From a virus, in the IMG/VR virus record IMGVR_UViG_3300045999_009004, positions 1 to 23,756 of that record: a stretch of DNA of 23,756 bases, one strand, 5' to 3'. Below are positions 16,663 to 23,756 of the stretch, piece by piece. Both the position numbers and the translations under genes were made by a program. The notes beneath the pieces were generated by a model, which saw only the letters and a list, made by a program, of their open reading frames with translations, did no database searches and had not been told where the DNA came from. Each line of letters begins with the position of its first letter. The stretch's first letter is position 1.

Positions 16663-17850
16663 ATGGAAGATAGAAATTATTATATTAAAATTTCTCCCGA
16701 AGTTATTCTTGGGGATGTATTTAAGGTGCCATATTTTGCGGGACAATTAACAACATTAAATGACTATCAACTTTGTTGTAAAACATATCAATCACCGGTA
16801 ATTACAAATATTACGGGTGATACTTATGTATATTCATCGATGACTCAGATATTGTCGGGGGGTTCTTATAATGAAATAACAAAAGAATATGATTCATTAT
16901 TAACCGGATTAACAATTCCAATTCTATTTACCGAAAATACTATCGATATTGGGTATTATTCAGTTTTTGATGGTATGATGGAACAGAAGGAGGTTATGAC
17001 TAATTTTATTTTCTCGGCAACAACAAATGACCCATTTACTGTGTATTTTTATAATACATCGGATATTGAATTTAAGAAATATTTAGAGTTTTCAACATAC
17101 ACTTTAGATTGGGGTGATGGTACACCGGTAATAACTTTGTCACCGTCAACAACAGTTTATTCACATCCGTATTCTGACCCAAGTCCTTCTAGTGGATATA
17201 CAATAAGTATGTCGGGTATAAGTCCTTGGGGTTCAAATGTCGTTAAAAAAACGGTTCACGTACCTTATACTGATGTTACCATACTAAATCCTAAAGGTAC
17301 TGCAACATTTACACCTGCGGGTGGTAGTTGGGCTGGAACATCATTAATGTACGATTTTATTTATAGTGGTGATAGTACCTGTGATACAACACTAACTAGT
17401 ATTACTGATTTTACTACAATTCCTATAATCATTACGGGATATACTCAATCAAGTTTGAATGATTTGAAGCAATATGGTCAAACACCATTTAAGTTAAATA
17501 CTGTTGTTACCGGTACTTCAGGAAACATTGGTATTTACAGTGGTTTAACTAACGATGGTTTAGGTACTATGTATTCGGTTAATGGTATAGATTATGTTGA
17601 CTATGAAGATGGTACAACCATATTTATGGTTGAATCATCAGGATTAACATCTGATATGTTAATATGTTCGGCAATAACAAAAAATGAGGTGTTGTTAAAT
17701 GTTATCGATGAGGCTGAAGTCCAATCTGAGATATACATAGAGAGAGGTAAACAATCTAGTTTGGAACGAGTTGAAAGATTAGGTGAAGTGGATAACATTG
17801 GTGACTTAACCAAATACGGATATAAATTTTTTAATATAATAAAAACATAA
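16663..17850 (+). CDS. Tail structural protein with PKD-like domain, 395 residues
   Basis: A 395-residue protein of unknown family. Residues about 125-205 resemble a PKD/Ig-like beta sandwich: the diagnostic turn DWGDGTP lies at 149-155, the H-x-Y element (SHPYSD) at 167-172, and a final strand KKTVHVPY near 195-202. Such domains are common in extracellular adhesins and phage tail accessories, where they act as spacers or sugar-binding modules. The N-terminal part (1-120) and the C-terminal part (205-395) are beta-rich; residues 345-395 are charged, with a likely helix, and may mediate assembly. No signal peptide or membrane span. It begins 1 base after the previous gene and ends before a 33-base gap with the recurring TATTTATC motif. 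The PKD call is based on a short motif and is moderate. Confidence 0.78.
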   Translation: MEDRNYYIKISPEVILGDVFKVPYFAGQLTTLNDYQLCCKTYQSPVITNITGDTYVYSSMTQILSGGSYNEITKEYDSLLTGLTIPILFTENTIDIGYYSVFDGMMEQKEVMTNFIFSATTNDPFTVYFYNTSDIEFKKYLEFSTYTLDWGDGTPVITLSPSTTVYSHPYSDPSPSSGYTISMSGISPWGSNVVKKTVHVPYTDVTILNPKGTATFTPAGGSWAGTSLMYDFIYSGDSTCDTTLTSITDFTTIPIIITGYTQSSLNDLKQYGQTPFKLNTVVTGTSGNIGIYSGLTNDGLGTMYSVNGIDYVDYEDGTTIFMVESSGLTSDMLICSAITKNEVLLNVIDEAEVQSEIYIERGKQSSLERVERLGEVDNIGDLTKYGYKFFNIIKT

Positions 17851-17852
17851 AT

Positions 17853-17866
17853 TTGATATTTATCAA
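17853..17866 (+). promoter_or_regulatory. Palindromic TATTTATC motif before the 302-residue gene
   Basis: The 33-base gap contains TTGATA-TT-TATCAA, a perfect 6-base inverted repeat with a TT spacer. The TATTTATC core lies at 17857-17864, 19 bases before the ATG. The core matches the motif in the other three larger gaps. The symmetry allows a dimeric protein site as well as a promoter. Confidence 0.4.
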
Positions 17867-17883
17867 TATAACAACAAAATAAT

Positions 17884-18792
17884 ATGGCAACAGGAACCTA
17901 TGGTACTATTAGACCGGCAGATGTATCACCTCAAGATGTGGAGATTATCTTAAATTATACACCAAGTCGTGATGAAACAGATAACTTTGTGTTGACAACA
18001 TTGGATGCGTTATCGGTGTTAAGACCTTATTACAATAATGATGAAACAGGTGGGAATCCTAATGTTGAAATTTTAGGTGGTTTATATAATTTAAGACTAC
18101 CTGCGGAAACTTTTAATAAATTAGGTATATACACTTTATTTATTAGACCGGCTCAGATTAGAACTAAAATATTAGATTGTGGTGTGTTATCATCATTACC
18201 TAATGTTAAAGGAATTGTTATTGACTTAACTGATGTGCCATCAAAATTTAGAAACAAATTTGTTAATCAAGGTTTAGTTGGTTTTAGAGTTGAATATTTG
18301 AATTCGGATGGTACTAAAATACCTAATTTCTTTAGATTAATTACGTCTTCATTTTTTTGTGAACCAGTTGTTCAAAATTTAAGTAATACTTCAGCAAAAG
18401 GTATTAGATATAGATATACAGATAATAACACTAATTTAATTTTCTGTACATTATCACCATCTTCGGCACCAACAAATAAACCGAATGCAACACCATTTAT
18501 TGGACAGCCAAATCAAGATATTATTATAACTAATACTTTCTTCAACCCTATTACTATGGATGTTGAGATTGTTGAACACGATTTCTCAACATTAGCAATT
18601 GCGTTATTTGGTAATCAAACTAAATCTATGGATGACGGAATTTACACGTTATACGATAGTCAAAATAATATTTACAAACAATACAACTTATACGAAATTA
18701 GAGACCAATTTAATAACTTACTTTATGAAGTTAGAAGAGATAGAGGTGATAATATTGATTTTAGTAAAAACTTTACAAACATAACAGAATAA
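17884..18792 (+). CDS. Baseplate/tail structural protein, 302 residues, unknown family
   Basis: A 302-residue soluble protein I cannot assign. Residues 1-110 have a mixed alpha/beta look with a hydrophobic strand GLYNLRLP and a later LGIYTLFIRP; the middle contains a short Ser/Pro/Thr-rich linker around residues 195-215 (PSSAPTNKPN), which may separate two domains. The C-terminal part reads like a beta-stalk with periodic aromatic residues (IYTLYDSQNNIYKQYNLYEI, about 255-274). Its position between the PKD-like protein and the gp7/gpI-like 1014-residue protein suggests a baseplate part. Its TAA overlaps the next ATG by one base (TAATG), suggesting translational coupling and matched amounts of the two products. 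Confidence 0.78.
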   Translation: MATGTYGTIRPADVSPQDVEIILNYTPSRDETDNFVLTTLDALSVLRPYYNNDETGGNPNVEILGGLYNLRLPAETFNKLGIYTLFIRPAQIRTKILDCGVLSSLPNVKGIVIDLTDVPSKFRNKFVNQGLVGFRVEYLNSDGTKIPNFFRLITSSFFCEPVVQNLSNTSAKGIRYRYTDNNTNLIFCTLSPSSAPTNKPNATPFIGQPNQDIIITNTFFNPITMDVEIVEHDFSTLAIALFGNQTKSMDDGIYTLYDSQNNIYKQYNLYEIRDQFNNLLYEVRRDRGDNIDFSKNFTNITE

Positions 18793-21700
18793 TGGCAGTA
18801 ACAAAATACACTTGTCCTCCACAATCAGCTACCGGTGCCGGTACATTTTCTGATGACTTAGTTGGTTTCCAATTAGTCACGGGGGGTGGTTTAACGCAAG
18901 GTAATTTTGAATTTGTTACATCAGTAAATGAAAAAAATAATAGAACATTTACTACCGGTAATTTTTCAGAACCAATAAGTTTAGATTCGTTAGGGGTTGA
19001 AAGTTCGATACAATCAAGACGTATTGTTGAAAATAATTTTAAGGTTTATCCTAATTTTGATTTAAGTCAGGTAACAAATTTTAGTTTATACGGGTCGATG
19101 GTTAAAAGAATTTCAACGTCGGTTGAAACTATTATTAGTCAATTTCCTGCGGGTCTTGAATCAACATTTTTAGGTATTAACTATGTTACGGGAGCTACCG
19201 CAACAAATATTAGTTTTGATTCACAACAAAATATAACAACATTTGATTTAGATGTTGCAAGAATTAGAAATCCGTTTAATATTGATTTTACAGTAAGTTC
19301 AACTAGAAATTTATCGTTATTGGAGATACCGGTTTCACCTTTAAGAGACTTAACTAAACAATATACAAAATATTCGTTGTATTATAATAATTCTGGATAT
19401 ACTGTTGTGTCAATAGTTCCAACAACATCATTAACGACGGGTATTCTAACTATTAGAGTTAATGGTAATCCTTTTTCATATCAAACAGTGATTTATGATG
19501 ATTTAGTTGTTAGACCAAATGATTATGAGGTTGCTAGAGTTTTTAATGAAAACTTAGATGAGGTTGAAAATTTTTTATTAAATAGAACGGTTACACCAAT
19601 ATATACATCTACATTTAAGGTTCCTAAAGAAACTGAAAATGGTAGTTACTATACTTTTAATCAAACAATAACTTGGCCTTTGTATGGTAATTGGAATTTA
19701 GATATATTAACTCCTTCATTTACAAATTATCTTGTTAAATTAAATGAAATTTCTGAATCATTAGACACTTACAAAACAAATTTAGTTTCAAGATTTTTAA
19801 CAACCGGAGCATTTAAGGATTTTGACACTGTTGACCAAAAAATGGAAAAAGTGTTACAAGTTTATGGTAGAAGTTTTGATGAAACTAATAAATTTGTAAG
19901 TGCTTTGGCATATATGAATTCGGTTCATTATAATGTTGGTAATGATATACCATCTCAATTATTAAAAAATTTATCACAAACATTAGGTTGGACAATTAAT
20001 ATATCACCTATTACTAATGATGACTTTTTAAGTTCGGTGTTTGGACAAACAAACACTGACCAATCAAGTTTTACAGGTGTTGGTATTGCTTCAACTCCGG
20101 ATGAATTAAATTATCAATTTTATAGAAATTTAGTATTAAATTCGGCTTACTTATTCAAATCAAAAGGTACTAGAAAATCTATTGAGACTTTAATGAGAAT
20201 GATTGGTGCACCGGATGCTTTGGTAGAGTTTAATGAATATATTTATTTGGCTGACGGTAGAATTAATATGAGTGAATTTGATAAACAATTCGCACAAATA
20301 TCTACAGGAACTTATTTGAGAGAATTACCGGTATTAGAGCCGGGTAATACATATACGATTCACGGTCCACTAAATGTATATACAGGTTTTACTACAACAT
20401 CAATTATGAAAGACGTAAATGTTACGTTAAATGAATATCCGATTGATAGTTTAGGTTACCCTTCTATGCCGGAAGATAGTGATGTGTATTTCTTCCAAAT
20501 GGGTAGTGGTTGGTTTGAATCAACACCACAACATAGAGCACCTCAACAAGTGGATTTAACTAATAGTGTATTTACGGGAACAAACCCTAATTACCAAACA
20601 AGTCTAAAACCATATACCTATGGTCAAGAATATTTGAATAATTATAGACAATTACCATTTACTGATTTAGGGTTTAATTTAACGGCACAAGTTGATAATA
20701 ATAAATCTTGGGTTGATAATGAAGTTGGTTTAAGAAGTAATCTTGATGGTAGTTATAATGCGAGATATTATACTGAAAGTGATGATTTAGTAATCAATGT
20801 TAAAAATGTTGATTTATTTATGAATCCTGCTCAAGGGTTATCATATGACGTTTGGTATCTATCAAGAACTTATGATTTTCCAATATCAGATAATGGGTTA
20901 GGTTGGGTTGAACCAACAATTTGTGACCCATTTCCAATTGTAGATTATCCAACAAGAAAAAATGTTGATTGGACCGTAATTGACCCCCAACCAAAGAGAA
21001 AGACTTTCTTTGAATTTGCTCAAACATTTTGGTTAAACACTATTAACGTTAGAAATAGACAATTTACTACTGATGGTAAAACAAGTGGTTACCCAAGATT
21101 ATCTTCAATCTATTGGAATTATTTAGAATCCGAAAAAATTGCTGGTGTTCAAAATGATAATTTCACATATAAGACAATGATTGAGTATGTGGATGGTATG
21201 GGTGATTATTGGATTAGATTGGTTGAACAATTAATTCCTGCAACCACATTATGGAATACGGGTGTCAAATATGAAAATTCAATTTTCCATAGACAGAAAT
21301 TTGTGTGGAGAAGACAAATGGGTTGTGAGTTAATACCAATCCCTTGTACTCCTTGTTCATTAACTACCGGTTTATTTAGTAATGATTGTCCAACACAAAT
21401 AGTTGAATGTCCAATGTATCCGTTTAATACGACATTTAATGGTGTGTTAGGTACTGTAATAAATCGATATTTGTCGAATAATACTAATTATAATATTAGT
21501 AATTGTGATGAAACAACTATTAGTTCTGAATGGTTTGTTGAGGTATATATAGATAATACACTTAAAATTAGTTTACCGTTTTTTAACGGTGTTGGTTATT
21601 TTAATCCAACACCTTGTATTGAAACTACAACTTTTTCGGGGGCAAGTGCACCTTGTAATTCTGTTTGGGAGAAAGCGGTATTAATTGCTTTAGACGGTTT

Positions 21701-21836
21701 AGAAACTTTTGGTTATGATTATTATATAACAACAGAAGGTAATATCGGAGTATATAATATTATTTGTGATATTGATAGAAGTGAAATTAATTTTAGATTA
21801 AGCGTGGGAATAAATTTTAATATTTTGTGTAGCTAA
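18792..21836 (+). CDS. Large baseplate/tail protein with gpI-type motif and Cys-rich end
   Basis: A 1014-residue protein. Residues about 300-480 are helical and contain FKSKGTRKSIETLMRMIG (455-472), closely matching the RRGTRxGL(E) helix of phage tail-protein families of the P2 gpI/TIGR02242 type, which lie in the baseplate wedge and, in contractile injection systems, correspond to the gp7-like position. The N-terminal third is beta-rich. Residues 845-873 hold five cysteines (845, 852, 855, 866, 873), including a CTPC pair, and more cysteines follow to the end, with Cys as the penultimate residue. No membrane span. Both junctions are one-base TAATG overlaps, with the 302-residue gene before and the SprB-repeat gene after. 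A wedge component that also anchors the repeat protein is a reasonable inference. The precise T4 counterpart is not certain. Confidence 0.8.
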   Translation: MAVTKYTCPPQSATGAGTFSDDLVGFQLVTGGGLTQGNFEFVTSVNEKNNRTFTTGNFSEPISLDSLGVESSIQSRRIVENNFKVYPNFDLSQVTNFSLYGSMVKRISTSVETIISQFPAGLESTFLGINYVTGATATNISFDSQQNITTFDLDVARIRNPFNIDFTVSSTRNLSLLEIPVSPLRDLTKQYTKYSLYYNNSGYTVVSIVPTTSLTTGILTIRVNGNPFSYQTVIYDDLVVRPNDYEVARVFNENLDEVENFLLNRTVTPIYTSTFKVPKETENGSYYTFNQTITWPLYGNWNLDILTPSFTNYLVKLNEISESLDTYKTNLVSRFLTTGAFKDFDTVDQKMEKVLQVYGRSFDETNKFVSALAYMNSVHYNVGNDIPSQLLKNLSQTLGWTINISPITNDDFLSSVFGQTNTDQSSFTGVGIASTPDELNYQFYRNLVLNSAYLFKSKGTRKSIETLMRMIGAPDALVEFNEYIYLADGRINMSEFDKQFAQISTGTYLRELPVLEPGNTYTIHGPLNVYTGFTTTSIMKDVNVTLNEYPIDSLGYPSMPEDSDVYFFQMGSGWFESTPQHRAPQQVDLTNSVFTGTNPNYQTSLKPYTYGQEYLNNYRQLPFTDLGFNLTAQVDNNKSWVDNEVGLRSNLDGSYNARYYTESDDLVINVKNVDLFMNPAQGLSYDVWYLSRTYDFPISDNGLGWVEPTICDPFPIVDYPTRKNVDWTVIDPQPKRKTFFEFAQTFWLNTINVRNRQFTTDGKTSGYPRLSSIYWNYLESEKIAGVQNDNFTYKTMIEYVDGMGDYWIRLVEQLIPATTLWNTGVKYENSIFHRQKFVWRRQMGCELIPIPCTPCSLTTGLFSNDCPTQIVECPMYPFNTTFNGVLGTVINRYLSNNTNYNISNCDETTISSEWFVEVYIDNTLKISLPFFNGVGYFNPTPCIETTTFSGASAPCNSVWEKAVLIALDGLETFGYDYYITTEGNIGVYNIICDIDRSEINFRLSVGINFNILCS

Positions 21837-23756
21837 TGAGTTGTTTATTAAGTGTTGTAAGAAGTTTTACGGGTGATTGTACCAATAGTAGTATTGGTGC
21901 GATTAACGTTGAGATAACGGGTAGTGCTCCTGATTATACAATACAGTGGGTACAACCATCGTCTTATGGTACGATTGCTTTAGGTACGGGTGTTACAGGA
22001 TATACTCAAACCGGATTATCAGGTGGTACATATATCTTTAATGTTATTGATGCTTGTTCTCCGGATAATACTATTTTACCGGTTAGTTTTTATATTTCAA
22101 CAGGTACTTGTGTTAGTATATCTTCAACTCAAGATACTACGTGTAATTTAGATAATGGTGTATTAACAGCAACCACTGCTAATTTATACAATGAAACCGC
22201 AAGTTTTTATTTATATCACAATAGTCTTGGATATGTTACGAGTGGTATTAGTTATACTAACGATTATATTTTTACTGATTTAGTACCGGGTACTTATTAT
22301 GTCATTGGAGATGATGGTGGTGGATGTACAGGTAAATCAGAAACTTGTATTGTTAAACCATCGACAGAATTAGATTTTGGGTTCTTTGTTGTTAATAATT
22401 CAGGTTGTGGTAGTAATACCGGTAAATTATATGTAACAGGATTAACAGGTAACGCACCATATTATTATTTATGGTCAAACGGTACAATTGATGATAATAT
22501 TATTGATTTACCTTCGGGTAATTATTCGGTAACAATAACCGATAGTAGTGGATGTATAGTTACAAAAAGTGTTAATGTTAATGATGTGCCTTTAATTGGG
22601 TTACTTTCATTTAGCAATGTTATACCTGACTGTTTTATGACAAATGGTTCAGTTACCATAAATATTACAGGTGGTACAGCTCCATATCTTTTTTCAGGGT
22701 CTAATGGTTATACTGAAGTATCTTACTCAACTAGTTATACTTTTAATAATTTAGGTTCAGGTAATTTTATTGTTTCAGTGACTGACGCTGGATTATGTAA
22801 TTTTGTTGCCTCTACAGCAATCATCGCACCTCAAGGATTCTCCGTTGTAAATGTCGGAATTGTTAATTCTACTTGTAATAATTCAACCGGAGCCTTATCA
22901 CCTATTATACTTTTTGGTCCAAATCTAACATATACATATACTTTAACATACCCTGATGGGTTTATTAGTACAAATACTACGACAAGTACGTTTTGGGAAT
23001 ATACTAACTTATCATCAGGAACTTATACATTAACCATTAATGGTGGGGAATGTACTTTTACTGAACAATATGAAATTAATAATACGGTACTTTATACTTT
23101 AAGTGCAACAACAACACCAACAACTTGTAATCAAAATAATGGTTCAGTATTGTTAGAAATATCTCAAGGTGGTGTTGCACCGTATACGTTTAGTATAACC
23201 GGTATACCACCAATTCAAACTAGTTTTTCTTCGGTAACATTTAATAACTTAGCCTCAGATACTTATACCGCTACAGTTATTGACTCTAATGGGTGTGCAC
23301 AAACCGATACTATAATAATTAATGCGTCTGAGACGGTTGATTTTAGTTTACTTGGTACTGATGCTACCACAGGGTCTAATGGTATGGTAGAATCGTTTAT
23401 TACGAGCGGTACACCACCATTCACTTATTTGTGGAGTAACGGTCAAACAACACCAAATATTACCGGATTAAATGAGGGTAATTATACTTTAACAGTAACA
23501 GATATAAATGGATGTGTAAAACAAAGAACGGTTAGCATTTATGGGTATGATAAAATTTCTTCATACCAATCATATACTATCTGTGATGATGTTTTTGCTG
23601 ATGGTGGAAATATTAAAAAAGGAATAAAAGAAATGTATATTGAAGGATTCTTTGATTCAACATCTGATGATTTTAATTGTATTTTAGATTCTGCTACATT
23701 TATTGCTCAAGTTACTGTTGGTGATATTACAAATGTTGTTCCATTTTATTGGTCTC
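21836..23756 (+). CDS. SprB-repeat tail/fibre protein (5' part, runs off window)
   Basis: An open frame of 640 codons from an ATG that overlaps the previous TAA by one base; it continues past the right edge, so length and C-terminus are unknown. About seven repeats of 70-90 residues fill residues 9-567. Each opens with a Cys and an N-G/S-G turn, has an aromatic APY-like strand, a L-x-x-G-x-Y-x-V-T-V-x-D strand and closes with a G-C. Paired cysteines are at 15/74, 103/164, 191/240, 266/321, 347/406 and 431/487; in the seventh repeat the first Cys is replaced and only Cys560 remains. The pattern fits the SprB repeat (Pfam PF13573) of Bacteroidota gliding adhesins. There is no signal peptide, as expected for a phage-assembled fibre. 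A different domain begins near residue 570. A host-binding role is inferred. Confidence 0.85.
   Translation, partial: MSCLLSVVRSFTGDCTNSSIGAINVEITGSAPDYTIQWVQPSSYGTIALGTGVTGYTQTGLSGGTYIFNVIDACSPDNTILPVSFYISTGTCVSISSTQDTTCNLDNGVLTATTANLYNETASFYLYHNSLGYVTSGISYTNDYIFTDLVPGTYYVIGDDGGGCTGKSETCIVKPSTELDFGFFVVNNSGCGSNTGKLYVTGLTGNAPYYYLWSNGTIDDNIIDLPSGNYSVTITDSSGCIVTKSVNVNDVPLIGLLSFSNVIPDCFMTNGSVTINITGGTAPYLFSGSNGYTEVSYSTSYTFNNLGSGNFIVSVTDAGLCNFVASTAIIAPQGFSVVNVGIVNSTCNNSTGALSPIILFGPNLTYTYTLTYPDGFISTNTTTSTFWEYTNLSSGTYTLTINGGECTFTEQYEINNTVLYTLSATTTPTTCNQNNGSVLLEISQGGVAPYTFSITGIPPIQTSFSSVTFNNLASDTYTATVIDSNGCAQTDTIIINASETVDFSLLGTDATTGSNGMVESFITSGTPPFTYLWSNGQTTPNITGLNEGNYTLTVTDINGCVKQRTVSIYGYDKISSYQSYTICDDVFADGGNIKKGIKEMYIEGFFDSTSDDFNCILDSATFIAQVTVGDITNVVPFYWS
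21860..23536 (+). repeat. Seven diverged SprB-type repeats at protein level
   Basis: The encoded units begin near residues 9, 97, 185, 260, 341, 425 and 505 of the partial right-edge protein. They are recognisable by the spacing of cysteine, glycine-aspartate-tyrosine and TDxxGC elements rather than by DNA identity. The nucleotide sequence shows no long tandem identity, so the repeats are old or under diversifying selection and not a recent expansion. Confidence 0.75.

Noticed and set aside
21836-23756. Diversity-generating retroelement target
   Set aside because: No reverse transcriptase or template repeat is in the window, and the repeat region has no visible adenine-directed variable patch. 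The end of the gene is not available.
1-23756. tRNA genes, CRISPR arrays, insertion sequences, attachment sites
   Set aside because: Gaps total only about 230 bases and contain no cloverleaf, direct-repeat array or transposase; no long inverted repeats were seen. This was by eye, not by program.

Overview
The window looks like part of the genome of a T4-like (contractile-tailed) phage, or a closely related prophage, whose host is probably a member of the Bacteroidota. The phage call rests on a DnaB/gp41-type helicase and a class I ribonucleotide reductase beside a run of tail genes that opens with clear homologues of the T4 baseplate-wedge proteins gp25 and gp6. The host call rests on AT-rich DNA, an almost complete lack of Shine-Dalgarno sequences in front of the genes, and a tail gene at the right edge built from repeats of the SprB type, known from Flavobacterium gliding adhesins. 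All genes lie on the + strand, almost all stop codons are TAA, and the standard code works throughout.

Layout. Positions 1-101 hold the tail end of an unidentified gene. Positions 111-5349 form a replication and nucleotide block: a small unknown gene, the replicative helicase, then nrdB and nrdA, packed 2-29 bases apart. It ends at a strong hairpin with a T-rich tail (5359-5390). Positions 5434-23756 form a tail/baseplate block: gp25-like, gp6-like, a 2062-residue giant protein, four structural proteins I cannot name (611, 282, 395 and 302 residues), a 1014-residue protein with a phage tail-protein motif, and a SprB-repeat protein that runs off the right end. Many of these genes abut or overlap by 1-8 bases, which suggests co-transcription and coupled translation.

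How they work together. Helicase and reductase supply unwound template and deoxynucleotides for phage DNA synthesis. The second block would build the baseplate: gp25 and gp6 form the conserved wedge core, and the following large proteins replace T4 gp7-gp12 with sequences I cannot match to T4. The repeat protein at the end is the best candidate for a host-contacting fibre.

Points of most interest are the SprB-like repeats in a phage tail gene, a long charge-free hydrophobic segment (two probable membrane helices) in the middle of the giant tail protein with a cysteine cluster after it, and a shared TATTTATC/TATTTATA motif in every intergenic gap longer than 10 bases. No tRNA, CRISPR array, insertion sequence or gene-free stretch over 300 bases was seen.
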